In this document: in pieces, positions 1 through 24,560 of the stretch
Position numbering within the stretch: the first letter of the stretch is position 1
Layout of the letters: the number at the start of each line of letters is the position of its first letter
NCBI RefSeq assembly: GCF_037975245.1
Contig: NC_092562.1
Coordinates: 28,039,554 to 28,103,553, forward strand
Source: Apostichopus japonicus
Lineage: Eukaryota > Echinodermata > Holothuroidea > Aspidochirotida > Stichopodidae
Direction: 5' to 3'
DNA: 64,000 nucleotides
Notes under the pieces: generated by a model
The model's database searches: none
What the model was told of the DNA's origin: nothing
The model's input: only the letters and a program-made list of their open reading frames with translations
Position numbers and translations under genes: made by a program

Positions 1-61
1 CATGGGTGTTAGTTTGGCAATAGTGTACAGGTGGTGGGTTTTTCAATCCCATCACATGCAG

Positions 62-12520
<12,459 letters not shown>

Positions 12521-12524
12521 TAAC

Positions 12525-13640
12525 ATGATGGAATTGAAGGAGACTGGAATGATGGACTCAGAATGTAATAGGTCTGCTATCAAGGCTGTTTATTGGGTGT
12601 GAAGGAGAGCTAAGAGACTGGAATGATAGGTCTACAATCAAGGCTGTGTATTGAGTGTGAAGAAGACTGGAATGATGGACTCATCATGTGATAGGTCTAA
12701 GGAGACTGGAATGATTATCTCATGATGTGATAGGTCTACTATCAAGGCTGTTTATTGGGTGTGAAGGAGACTGGAATAATGAACTCAGGATGTGATAGGT
12801 CTAAGGAGACTTGAATGATGGACTCAGTATGTGATAGGTCTACAATCAAGGCTGTTTATTGAGTGTGAAGGAGACTGGAATGATGGACTCAGTATGTGAT
12901 AGGTCTAAGGAGACTGGAATGATGGACTCAGTATGTGATAGGTCTAAGGAGACTGGAATGATGGACTCAGTATGTGATAGGTCTAAGGAGACTGGAATGA
13001 TGGACTCAGTATGTGATAGGTCTAAGGAGACTTGAATGATGGACTTAGTATGTGATAGGTCTACAATCAAGGCTGTTTATTGGGTGTGAAGGAGACTGGA
13101 ATGATGAACTCAGGATGTGATAGGTCTAAGGAGACTTGAATGATGGACTTAGTATGTGATAGGTCTACAATCATGGCTGTGAATTGGGTGTGAAGGAGAC
13201 TGGAATGATGGACTTAGTATGTGATAGGTTTACAATCAAGGCTGTTTATATGGGTGTGAAGGAGACTGGAATGATGGACTTAGTATGTGATAGGTCTACA
13301 ATCAAGGCTGTTTATTGGGTGTGAAGGAGACTGGAATGATGGACTTAGTATGTGATAGGTTTACAATCAAGGCTGTTTATTTGGGTGTGAAGGAGACTGG
13401 AATGATGGACTTAGTATGTGATAGGTTTACAATCAAGGCTGTTTATTTGGGTGTGAAGGAGACTGGAATGATGGACTTAGTATGTGATAGGTTTACAATC
13501 AAGGCTGTTTATTGGGTGTGAAGGAGAGTTAGGGGATTGGAATGATGGACTCAGTATGTGATAGGTCTAAAGAGACTGGAATGATGGACTCTCTATGGAC
13601 AGGGTACTATCAAGGCTGTTTATTGGGTGTGAAGGAAACT
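12525..13640 (+). repeat. Composite minisatellite in the KRI1 3' UTR
   Basis: Two interleaved units: a 39-bp form (AGGAGACTGGAATGATGGAC + TCAGTATGTGATAGGTCTA) and a 65/66-bp form that adds CAATCAAGGCTGTTTATTGG + GTGTGA. About two dozen copies in all begin within 20 bases after the KRI1 stop. Short open frames on both strands here are repeat artefacts. Confidence 0.93.
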
Positions 13641-14093
13641 AGAAGGTTGGGTGTGACGGCTGTGGCCTCTCCTGTTTGAGAAATGTTGGTAAATTGGAGG
13701 GTACTTAGATGCAAAATGGTGCTACATTTTTGCAACTTTTGTAACACCTTGAAGAATTTGTTGACTGCTTATGTGGCACCATTCCATCCCCTCAGTATCA
13801 TACCTGGTTGCTACTCTGAAGTAGTCTCAGGAGACTTAACCGGTAAACTCTAACCAGGATACATAAGCACCGACAACGTTTTTGAGAATACCGTGTATCT
13901 CAGTTACAAAAGGTTATAGACCACAACTTCCACAAGATTATGTTTTAGATTCACAACATGGCGACCTACTACTGATTTTGCACCGTCAGTCGTGTGAATT
14001 CTGCACATTTAAACATACAAACATCTATCATGACACTAGGGATGGAGTGCTACATTCATATTTCTAACTTTACTGGTGTGGTGAGACCTTAAG

Positions 14094-14099
14094 AATAAA
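14094..14099 (+). terminator. Candidate KRI1 poly(A) signal
   Basis: AATAAA, the first on this strand after the stop codon at 12520, followed within 30 bases by a T-rich, GT-containing stretch (GTCATTTGTTTTTGCC). It would give a 1.6-kb 3' UTR containing the minisatellite. Cleavage position is inferred. Confidence 0.5.
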
Positions 14100-14455
14100 A
14101 AGTTCTTCTGAATGTCATTTGTTTTTGCCAATATTCTCCGATTTTGTGAGTGAAAGAAGTTTGCCTAGATCTCTTGACAATGTGTTCCTATTCCTTGGTA
14201 GTAATCAAGATGAAAGGCATTGGATACTCTACATAGGTGGTGGTAGGGGTGGTATTAGAGAGGGGAGAGGAGTTAGGTAAGAGTTTGGATGACGGGTTGG
14301 GGAGGGGGAGGGGGATAAATATCCATCCATGTAACAATGCCAGTGACTTTTGAAAGGTTTAAGGTGGCTGAATCTGCTGTATATAATTCTTGTTAGTCTT
14401 AGCCACTGATGGAAGCAGAACCTGTTCCCTTGCCCCATAATTGTGTTGCCCCATA

Positions 14456-14700
14456 GGAGTATTAGCTCAGTGGTTAACGATGGTGCCTTTCAGTCATCAT
14501 AAGGTCCCTGGTTCGAGTCACTCCAAGATTAATGTATATTGTCCAGTTACAGAGTTGTTGACAATTGACAATTCATAATCATGAACGTTAAATATTAATC
14601 TAAGAGACAGACTTCCGTCAGCTTGCGGCTTTGATAAGCCTATGAGGCTTCTTCGCAAGTTCCTGCTTGCAGGAGGATCTAAAAAAATATACATACATAA
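14456..14700 (+). mobile_element. tRNA-derived SINE (type 2)
   Basis: A box TAGCTCAGTGG (14463-14473), B box GGTTCGAGTCA (14510-14520); GGAGT and ACTCC at the two ends of the head can still pair as an acceptor stem. The body ends in CTTGCGGCTTTGATAAGCC, a short hairpin CTGCTTGCAGG and an A-rich tail. It differs from the type 1 SINE in KRI1. Confidence 0.75.
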
Positions 14701-17590
14701 CCATAGACTTAACGCTTGAAATGCTTTGAATTTGTTCATGTTTTAAATAATTGCTAATGATAAATTATTATCTGGTAGAATCAGTTGTCATATGTAGCAG
14801 AGTAATGAATCAATGAAATAATGGAATTGAGGGTACATTTCAAAGATTTTCAAATGAAACAATAATGATATGCTTCAAGCACATTCTGTATTGTTCACAA
14901 GCATAACCATTAATAATATTAGTATATTTATATGGAAACGTGTTTTTGTCAAAAAAATATTCCCTCCTTTGTGACTGCTCCCCCTCCCCAACATCTCTTG
15001 CCCCTCCATCTCTTGCCCCACTCACCCCCCCCCCCCCCTCACCATCAGAAAAGAGACGGATTGACTCTTGTTTTTAAGCTTTTATCCATCTATGGCTTCA
15101 ATCATCTGCTCCATGTGAATGGTAGACAACCATTGAAGTTTTACGGCTTTCAATGTATCATGTTTTAAGGAAGGCCATGAGGATACAACCTGATATCTGT
15201 CGCTTCCATGACAATCTAAATGTACATTTGACAAAATTTATGCATTTACATAGAAATTTGATTCCATATATTCCTGTTTGTGGTGTGTTTCTTTCATTCG
15301 TTTGAGTATTTTATCTCTCCTTTTTTTTTTTTTTTTACAATTTTATTTGGTTTAAGCTCAAGGACTGAATGCTGAAATGTCGGAAGAATGGAAACTTAAT
15401 GTTCATCGTTTGTTGAAAGTTTTCCGCGAAAGTGGATGACATTAAAAAGTGGCTGCCAATTTTCTGCTTCAATAGGCAGAAGCTAAATTCTGATGACCAA
15501 GATTGGCTATATGTCTGCATCCTTTCCAAAAGTTGCTGACATTTCAAGAATTGTAAAGTGACAGTGAAACTTTCAACATTGTCATACCAGACTTTTTTTT
15601 ATATGGTATAACAAAATGTCGCCATCTACTTTCAGGCCTTGATTCCAGTGCCATATACAGTACACAAATATCTATGTATATATGGCTCTGATTGGTTCAC
15701 CTGTCGCCTATAACTAGAAGACAATTGTCGGTCGGTCGGTGGTCCTGAAGGGGTGTGCGAAATCTGTCGTTAGACGTTACTGTTACGTAACACGATGTTA
15801 CCACTAATGTACCTATTTTTGTCTAGCTGCCGACTTTCATTCACTTCATTACTTGGAAGAATAAGGTCGTATTCCATGACAAAACATCACAAACTTGTGA
15901 TGAGTCCCTCTCCCCTCCTCTCCTCCTCCCCTCCTCCTCCCACCCTCCCCCTCCCCCAAACGCATAAGCGGACCTATAAGCTCTGGTTTGTATGCTAATT
16001 AGACCCTACGATTTCTGTAGGATATACGTAACTTAAACAATCAAAATATTTCTCCACTGGCACGATAAAGAACAAGAAGGTGGGATGGTGGGGCAAGGGC
16101 GGGAGGGGTGGGGGACGGAGGGGAGCCATACAGAGTATGAGCTGCCATTTATACGAAGTGTACTGAGAAGGATTTTTTTATTCAGACCATCATCACCATT
16201 GTATAGATGGACAGGCATTGAGTTGTCAATCTGTTTCGTGTCGCCTCCGTTTTGAAGTTGCTTAGTGTACTTTCGTTTTCATAAATTGCCTTCGGTTTGT
16301 TTTAGTTGAGTTCTTAGACAGAAACAGGAAGGAAGTAAATTATTCAATAGGGAAATAAAGGCTGTAGAGAGCTTTACATAGGAAATACCGGCCATGAGTA
16401 TTTTGTTTATTAAGGCTATAATATGCACTTTTCTGGAGTGAAGCAATCCAAAACTCCAATGGAAAAATCGATATCAATGCATTAAATAACTGTTTCACGT
16501 GTATAGCATTTCATGAAAGGGACAACCTAACGTAGGGCCTATCCATCTTACTGAATATTTATATATTTGCCAACAGCGTATTTAAGATTTCTGAAGATCT
16601 AGTTCTTCGCTCAAGTATGAATATGGCCAATCACTTTATCAAAATTACAACAAAATGCATTACTTGTAAAATAAAGTTGACTATAATGAAAAGACCTTGT
16701 ATCAAGGATAGACTTGTGTACTGAGAGAGGGAACGTTTTCGTGTGTAAAATAGTATTACTTCTTGGCATGAGACCCCAAAAATATCTTCTTAAATACACA
16801 ATTACATGATTTTTTTCACGCTTTACTTATGATGCAATTGTAGCCAAGATCGAGTTTCCCCAATAGCTTATACTGTATATTATGCCGTGTAATAAGTCTA
16901 TTCCATCCATAACACAAGTACAAATCCGTCAGCGTCAATCATGCACAGCACCCTCTATTATTTGATTTGGTACACGGTCTTTTGATTTATCGCTGTTCTT
17001 TTTTATTCGGCAAATTGACTTTTTGGTTTATATTAAAGTGGCGACCTAACTTTTTTTAATATCTTTTGTTGTCAGTCCATTTATTTGATTTGACAGCCCT
17101 ACAGTTTCCTCTAAATCAATATTTCTTTGTCCTTTTGTATGGCATTAATTTGGTTTACCAGACTTTCGTGTTTTTCTAGTTGTAACTTTCAGTAATATTT
17201 TTCGATTCGCAATAAGTTAGATTTTATTGTGACTATTGTTATAATTTCACCGTCTCTTTTAATAACGTTGATAGATCTGACTCCGATTCAGAATGAGAGT
17301 TTCATTTTAATTGAATACTTGCATGTACTTTGCATTATTTGGGCTTGTATTTAAAAGTTTGAAGTTATAGTTACTTTCACGAAGACCCAGAAGCCTGCAT
17401 GACCCTCACATATGTTTGTGTTGCTCTGTGTAAGCGGTTTTCAAACATGAAAATACACATTGAGAAAGGACTTAATAGGAAACTAATCTTTTTTGCTACC
17501 GTAGGCGTATCTTCCTCGTTACTTCTTTCCTGATGTTTTAGCTAGTTATTGCACAAGGGCTAAATATTTCCATCGTTCACGGTAGAGGGG
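14701..17590. other. Non-coding stretch, no gene seen
   Basis: AT-rich intergenic DNA with C- and G-runs (15026-15039, 15905-15960, 16075-16125) and one T-run (15319-15336). Open frames are short, lack family motifs and often rest on homopolymers. Confidence 0.5.
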
Positions 17591-17601
17591 GGGGGGGGGG
17601 G

Positions 17602-17979
17602 CAGTGGCGGAGCTAGGGGTATTGGTCAGAGGGGGCGAGAAAGGTCTGTATGGGCGCTTTCCACTTTTCCTTAGCGGAGCGCCACCACAGGTCGGCGCGG
17701 AGCGTCCAGAAATTTTTTGAGTAAAGATACTCCCTAGATCGCCGGAAATGACCCTTTCCGGGCCTTGCTAATTTGCAGATAAACGAAGAATAAATATGTG
17801 TCATCGCCAACAAAATGTGACAAATGTCAATAGGTAGATGAGAGCGCAATAAAAAAGTCAATAATCGCGAATAAGTAAAAAGTGGCAAATAGCTGAAAAG
17901 GGCGCCAGCAGTCCATTTGAGTCCGTCGGGGGAGGGGGATTTCCCCCCTTACCATAATACTGTATGGACGCTCCGCCAC
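17602..17979. mobile_element. Small hAT-like non-autonomous element between G-runs
   Basis: Starts CAGTGGCGGAGC (17602-17613) and ends GCTCCGCCAC (17970-17979), a 10-bp terminal inverted repeat of the kind common in hAT elements. Length about 380 bp, GC-rich compared with its surroundings, no transposase. Both flanks are runs of G, so an 8-bp target duplication GGGGGGGG is possible but cannot be told from homopolymer. Confidence 0.55.
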
Positions 17980-17989
17980 GGGGGGGGGG

Positions 17990-20050
17990 GGTACGTGAAG
18001 TCCATCTCGGTGACTAAGTCGAATGGATGGGTGCTACGTATTAGGAAGCTTTTAGGTATCATCTTGCATGCAGCCTCACCTCAAATTCAAAACCATCTCG
18101 AGGATTTCCCTCTCCCCCTCTCCGGGCCCTGTTTGCCAAATTCAATTCCTCCTAATGGTTCAATGTGCTCAGTCAAACAATAATGTTCCGTTGTGTAATG
18201 TAAGTAACCTAACTTTCCTACAAACCCAACCCATACCAGAAGATAAAAATCTTTGGGTCACATAAGAACTTTCTGTTGCCCAATACTTATTTAGTCAGCA
18301 CAGAATCATTTACATTGGCTCAGATTTCTAATAATAATAACCAGATAACCATTGAGGAATCTGAACAAAGCCAATCGTTTCGCAACCGTCGCACTGATCT
18401 TGCTCAATGCTGTATTGATTATGGGTTCTTTCTGCGAATCACACACACGTTACGTCAGGAAACCGTAATTCAATTCGTGCTCAGAGATGATCAAGCGACG
18501 TACACACGTTAAACATCTGCAATAACTGATTCCTATAAACATCGAATTTATCACTATTGGCGATTATGTTTTTCTCTTTCACTGGATTTCATGTTTGATA
18601 TGGTAGTTTATTAACATCGCGTTTCTTGCAATTCAGCTGTGAATACAGTATTTCGCAATCCCTTCTGGAAGGGGTGTCTAGTGCTTGAGTTGCAGGTTGG
18701 TGGATTCTTTCTTTGAAGGTACAGTATCTATGTCTAACAAAAAGTTACCAAAATGCAATTAGCCTAAGCAGTGTAAGCACTCAATGTGTAGGTGGTTGCC
18801 ATAACGCTATCGCACAGGTGTATAAACGTTTTGAACTTTTCGTTACTTACAGGTTAAATGTGATTGTGAGAGCGATTTGATTGGTGATGTAATATATGGA
18901 TTTCATCATGGGTAGGAGTATAAGTTAAGTCCAGAAAAAAGATGAATAAATGGACGAAACTTGTTTCAGTCATGCAAATTGCAAGGCTACTATGATGTAT
19001 GAGAGTGGAAACCTTACCATAGCATAAGTTAGTGTAGACCTACCTGTAACAGTACTATAAGTTAGACCTACAGCTGTAGGTTCAACCTAAGGTATGCGGA
19101 TAAAGAGGCATTCATAGCCTGTGTTTTTGGTTAGTCCTAGGATAGGGGATAGCTTAGGTTCTTGGGACCACTGACCATAACCCACAAAACAAACACACAA
19201 TTTGCCAACTGGATACTGATGGGATGGACTTACACAAAAGTTACAGAATGCTATCCAATTTTGCTGACCATTCTAGCCTAGCACCTCTACACCCCAGGCA
19301 TTACGGTGGACTTAGTGAAATGGGAATTAACATCAATTGACAAAAAGAAATGAAAATTAACATGACAAACCATTCAAACAAATCCAGGGCTCCGTTTAGT
19401 TTTCTGGAAATTCCTTTATTTTCTGCTTTTAATCATAGCAAACATATATATGTGGTACTTGCCTTAAAATTATTAAAAGTTTTAACACTCAACTCAGATA
19501 CCCGAGCAATATAGGTTCAAATTTATTTCTCATATGGCATACAAAACTGACGTACTAGTAGTCATTAATAAAACTGAGGAATGATAGACACTAGAAAAAA
19601 CAATGCTGTTTATCATTGAAGCTAGTGACCATGCGAAAAGCAAAGAAAAATAGTGCGGTAGGTTTATGCAGGTTAAATAATTAAGTATACTGTAAATACA
19701 CGTCACATGTCTAAATAACAGTGATATTGCTACTGTTGATAATTATGAATGAGCATAGTTTTTAGACTTTTGAGAGTTATTTGATTTAATCGTGGAAGAA
19801 AGTTTGTGCTACATGTTACACTTTACCAAATTTGTACAGTTTTATGGCTTGCCACGAATATTATTTCGCCTATTAATAGAGGACTCATTATTTGATGAAT
19901 AGCATCAGCTAAGACACTAGGTAGCATACTGTATACCATTACCGTACTTGAATACAATCTCACCAATGTTGTACTCGAATGAATATCTTTAGTCTTCAAG
20001 AGGTTAAAATATATATCAAGTTATACAGTATATATATAACTGATTTGTTG
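17990..20050. other. Non-coding stretch, no gene seen
   Basis: AT-rich DNA without convincing exons on either strand. Short open frames show no recognisable domain. Confidence 0.45.
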
Positions 20051-20055
20051 AAAGC

Positions 20056-20640
20056 CTAGGTTTCATTGAGTAGTTTGATCAAACTATTCTGTAAAATTTT
20101 TGGAAGATTTAAGAAAGAAGTACATTCTGTACCATAAACTTCAATTTCATGAGGGAGCCAAGAATTAATAACTGAATAGTAAATTTGAATGGCTGTTTCA
20201 GTTGGAAGTATGTTTCTAATATGACAGAAAATACCAATGTACATAACCGTTTACATAAATCATTAGTATGTTGTTTCCATGATAAATTTTCATCAAAAAC
20301 CAATCCTAAGTACTTTGTACAACTAGGTAAATTTAAAAATGTCAATACCATCAAATGAAAAACTATCGTAAAATGGGTGACTTTTATTATGATCATGAAA
20401 AAAACTGTAGAGCTCTAGTTTTGCCAGTGTGTCGAGTTAACTTACAGTTTGCCTCATACTAATCCTTGTGTTGTCTGAGAGTTGAGTTGACCTTCTTAAA
20501 TTTTTGTCAGCAAGAAACACATACATGTGTATCATCAGCAAAGAGGCGAGTGGAAACATAAGGAACATCATTTTGAATATGTTAACATCAAGTAAAAGGC
20601 GTAAAAATCCCAAAATGGAACATTGTGGAACTCCAGTGCT
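20056..20640 (-). pseudogene. Non-LTR retrotransposon reverse transcriptase remnant
   Basis: On the minus strand, in order: GVPQCSILGFL (about 20600-20636), the catalytic box LFADDT (TTTGCTGATGAT, complement of 20531-20542), then KYLGLVFDENLSWKQH, and in another frame RNILPTETAIQIYYSVINSW. These are the palm (PQG and F-ADD) and thumb (YLG...LSW, then L...Y...I) signatures of Jockey/CR1/L2-type elements. The pieces lie in different frames with in-frame stops, so it is dead and 5'-truncated. No endonuclease part is seen. Confidence 0.75.
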
Positions 20641-21359
20641 GACTTCAGAATACTATAAAAATGCATGTATTAATAGCAAAAGTAAATTGTCCCCAGTTGG
20701 ATAAATAACTGGAAAGCACATTATACTGTAGGCATTTCCATGAATCCCATAATGTGATTTTATTTTTTTATAAGTGGAAGGAAGTCATTTGTATCTAGGT
20801 CTATAATTTTCTGGCAAAGTTGTATCACCCTTTGCGAATAATGAAATTTAACTTAAATTGCATCTTGTTGTTATATTGAGTGTCTAAACATCACGTGAAC
20901 AATAATTCAATCTTGGTCTTGAGATCTTGAAAAGGGTTACCCTCACAAATCTACCACTTTAATGTAAACATCCTTTTGAAACCCTTTCTTAATTGCTAAA
21001 TTTAGTGGCTTTATGGCTTTTGTTGTGGGCTGGTATTGATGTACTTCAACTAACATTAGTTTAGCACTTAATTGGCCAGCCAAGTTCAAGATGTAGGAAT
21101 CTTGTTAAGTTTGGTATCTGGAGCACGGAACACAGATGTTACACTTGTGAATATACCACTTGAAAAATACAACAATATTTTAATACGGGGCAATGTACTT
21201 TTCATTTCATTGAAAAGTGCAATTTCTGGATTCTGCATAATTACGAAGATATAAATTTACTGTATCTTCAACCTTCACTAGTGACCTCTTCATTAACACT
21301 AGGCCTACTATAATGAAACTGCAGCTCAGTCTACTGGACAATGACTACTTAGACTGAAT

Positions 21360-21735
21360 TAAGTCTTTTCGACAATGACATTTATTAAACAAGTTAACCA
21401 CCTACAATAGTACGTGATCTCTTTCAGTGCTAAAATTACTAACATGCATTCATCATCTTCCATAGCAAAGTTTCCACTCGTGTCATGTTTCACTTTTATT
21501 TCGTAACAACCGTAGGTTATTTTATCTCTGCGTTTTCACAAATGATAATTGGGATGTCAAAGTTACAAATGGTAGGTCATTTGTTTTGAAACAAAGCATT
21601 TGAAAATTTGGGATCTGGAGGGACCTTTTGGACCCTGCAACTGTGAAATCTGCCATTAAGTCTTTTCGACAATGACATTTATTAAACAAGTTAACCACCT
21701 ACAATAGTGCGTGATCTCTTTCAGTGCTAAAATGA
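21360..21735. repeat. 78-bp direct repeat 297 bp apart
   Basis: TAAGTCTTTTCGACAATGAC and the following 55 or so bases at 21360-21437 recur almost unchanged at 21657-21735 (one A/G difference). The sequence between is unique. Confidence 0.8.
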
Positions 21736-22335
21736 CTAATCACCACTAGACCGTATCATACAGTACCTGTAGTCAACTTTAATTTGACTGGTCAATTATC
21801 TTTTCAACCATATGCCTAAACAATTATGCCTACTGTAAGTGTGTTAAGGTTTTAAGTCTAAACTAAAGGTCCATATTGCCTTTATCTGATATTTTTAGCT
21901 TTCCATTGTCACTTACATTCATTTACTTATCAGCAACTAGCAATTGATGAAAGAGAGATTATTGTGATAGAATTTTTACTCAGCAAACCCTAATTAACGA
22001 TTACTTAACCTTTTTAGTAAAAACAAACAATTTTGTTGGCCCAGACAATTATGCATGAACACCACACCTTTCTGTAATTCATAATTAAAAATCAACCAAA
22101 CGATTATCTCTATCACGTAACATTAGACATCGAGGAACCGCCTCTTTTGCTCATTATATAAGTACATTCATGTACTAGGCCTACTGTATACAACTGGATG
22201 TACCTGACCTTTACATTTAACTATAACTAGTCTTACCAATCAAAACCTCCAAGAGGAAGACAAATACTGTAAGCTCTTAAATAGGTCTCAATACAAATTT
22301 GGTCTTCTTTATTGACAAGCATGATGTTTTATACC

Positions 22336-22420
22336 TATTCGCTTACAGTACATGTCTCCTCACAGCATTATCACTCCCGCACTGTCTAGAGTGAGACGGT
22401 AACCTTTCTAGCACTAATTT
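22336..22420 (+). mobile_element. Palindromic MITE, partial copy
   Basis: CGCTTACAGTACATGTCTCC, then TCACAGCATTATCACTC and TCTAGAGTGAGACGGTAACC match the left part of the family described at 46721 and 56415, with about 20% change. Confidence 0.5.
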
Positions 22421-23312
22421 ACAGGTAGAACAGTAAGAGACTTTATCAACATGGTTGAATGAACTGAATGGAGCAGATAACAAAATACAACAAAATAAAG
22501 ATTTAGACCAAGAAAACACTTTCAGACTCTATGGGAGGTGGAATGAAAAGGATGGTCATTTTTACCAGTGTGACCAATAGCAAAGGATGGAACAGTTCAT
22601 AATTGATCGGGTATCACAGCGCAAATTCATATATGCAAAATGGTCGAAATGGGAAAATTGCAATTACTAGTGCAAAGATGCACCTGTAACAGTTTTTGTA
22701 CACAGAACCCTAGTATTTTATAATCTGAGGCAAAGTTTGTAGCCTTCAAATGTGCTATGCAAACGTGTCATTGTTACAAACACTAAAAACACTAAATTAT
22801 TCCCTGAGTAGTTTGTACAGTGTCGTAGAAAGTTACCAGTTCGCTCTTAACACCATAAAGTGAGTCTTGTTCCCATGTCGAGAGGGGGGGGGGGGGACCT
22901 GGTAATCTTGTTGCCCAAAAATATTCAGACGTCAAAAGTTTTGGGAATTCCAGTCAGATCAGGAAGCACAGAAATGAATATTTAGTGTCACTTGATTTTA
23001 CCTTCTGCAGGCCTAGCTTGAGTTTTGATCTTCAGTTTGACCCAGAGCTGTTAAAACAGGAATTCATCCTGCTCTTGCCCAAGCAGACTGTTACGCTGGA
23101 ATGAGGAGGAGTCTTCCAAAGACTACTTCCCATCTCTTCTCTTCTACCGGCTTTTAACTGGGAACTTGCTTTTCCCGGAGACAACATGAGAAGAAACTTG
23201 TGATAATGTAGATGATTTTAAAAGAGCTTTGGGTGTATTTTAAAGCTAATTTACCCCCGAAAAATATAATAAAAATGTAGAAACAAGCAAACAACACTGT
23301 CAGAAAATTTAG

Positions 23313-23573
23313 AAAGAGTTTTTGGAGCTAGCCAATAGACATCGATTAAAGGGAATTTTTGTTAACATCAAATCCACTGTCCAAGCCCGCTTACAGGATT
23401 TCTGTGCATTTGTTCTGTGGGTGGTGGCTGGCTCAGTCATTTGTAAGATCCTGGGCCAGTGGGCTCAAAAGCTTGGGGACCGCTATTATGAGGGACAGTA
23501 CGAGCGAGTGAAGGCATTGAAGGATTGTACATTCGATTTACTTAACTGGTTGTCCTGCAAACAACCTCAATAA
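23313..23573 (+). CDS. Unrecognised open frame with one membrane segment, no ATG
   Basis: An open frame from the stop at 23310 to TAA at 23573 contains no ATG, so it can only be a terminal exon (possible acceptor AAAATTTAG at 23304-23312, weak pyrimidine tract) or a relic. It reads a basic start (NRHRLKGIFVNIKS), a probable membrane helix DFCAFVLWVVAGSVICKILG, then QWAQKLGDRYYEGQYERVK and a short tail ending CKQPQ. Composition is more GC-rich and codon-like than its surroundings, which is why it stands out. No family recognised. Downstream there is no clear poly(A) signal within 200 bases. Confidence 0.35.
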   Translation, partial: KEFLELANRHRLKGIFVNIKSTVQARLQDFCAFVLWVVAGSVICKILGQWAQKLGDRYYEGQYERVKALKDCTFDLLNWLSCKQPQ

Positions 23574-24358
23574 CAGTTTTGGTTTGTCAGAGAAAGTCTT
23601 CAGACAACTGGTAGGATATAAATGGAATCATTTTGTTGCAGTCACATGCAAGTAAATCACTTTAGACGTTGATCATGAAGAATGCTTCACGAACGAACAT
23701 CAACTCACCGTACTTTACGTAGACACAGATCTGCGAGTGTCGAACATGACTCAGCTAATGGAATTTTAAGTGCATAATACGTCATTGGTGAAGTGCGGGC
23801 TTCTCGGAAGTGTCTCTCACATGCTATGTTCGGGAGACAATGTTGCAAAATTTTATGTAAATGAACTGGTACCGACATTTTCCACTAGTTGGATCAATTT
23901 TTGGGGTCTTCTCTATCTTATAATTCAGTTTAAGCTTTCCCTGGTTCTTGAGGCTCTACGATAGTATAGCAGTGTTATACAGTAGTCTGGCAAATATTGA
24001 TTACTAGCCTCAGTCTGCCTGTTAGCGTGGAAGAGTTTGTTTTCCTTTTTAGTCAATACAGAACTGTGTCAACATTGGTCACCCCAAAGTTTGAATGGAT
24101 TACTGTTTGAACTGCACATGTCCACCTAGAGAATATTGAAGAGGTGAGGCAAACTGGGAGGGAGGAGGTACATTATTTACATTGGGGCCCTTGGAACCTT
24201 GGTTTTGAAGGCATTCATGAGTGTTATATACAGGAATTGTTTACTGTTCAAGTAGAACCAGGGACAGCTGGACTTTCCCACTATATACTGTACTGAGTAT
24301 AGAATGTACAGTAAATGGAACAGTGATGGATTGATGTGTCTCTACCCTAGACAGATTC

Positions 24359-24385
24359 AATATATTATATATATATATATATATA

Positions 24386-24427
<42 letters not shown>

Positions 24428-24560
24428 TATAGTGTCTGCATATAAAGCGGGAGGCCCGGGTTCGAACCCCGATGGAGGTTGGAAGTTTTTCACTGCTCTG
24501 GATTTTCCAACTCACTACGATATATATTTAGATATGCAATCTGAAAAGGGTTCCTGTTTA
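24359..24560 (+). mobile_element. (TA)n block joined to a truncated tRNA-SINE
   Basis: About 65 bases of TA repeat run into AAGCGGGAGGCCCGGGTTCG with B box GGTTCGAACCC (24459-24469) and a tail TTTTCCAACTCACTACGATA. The A box part of the tRNA-like head is missing, apparently replaced by TA repeats. Confidence 0.6.
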
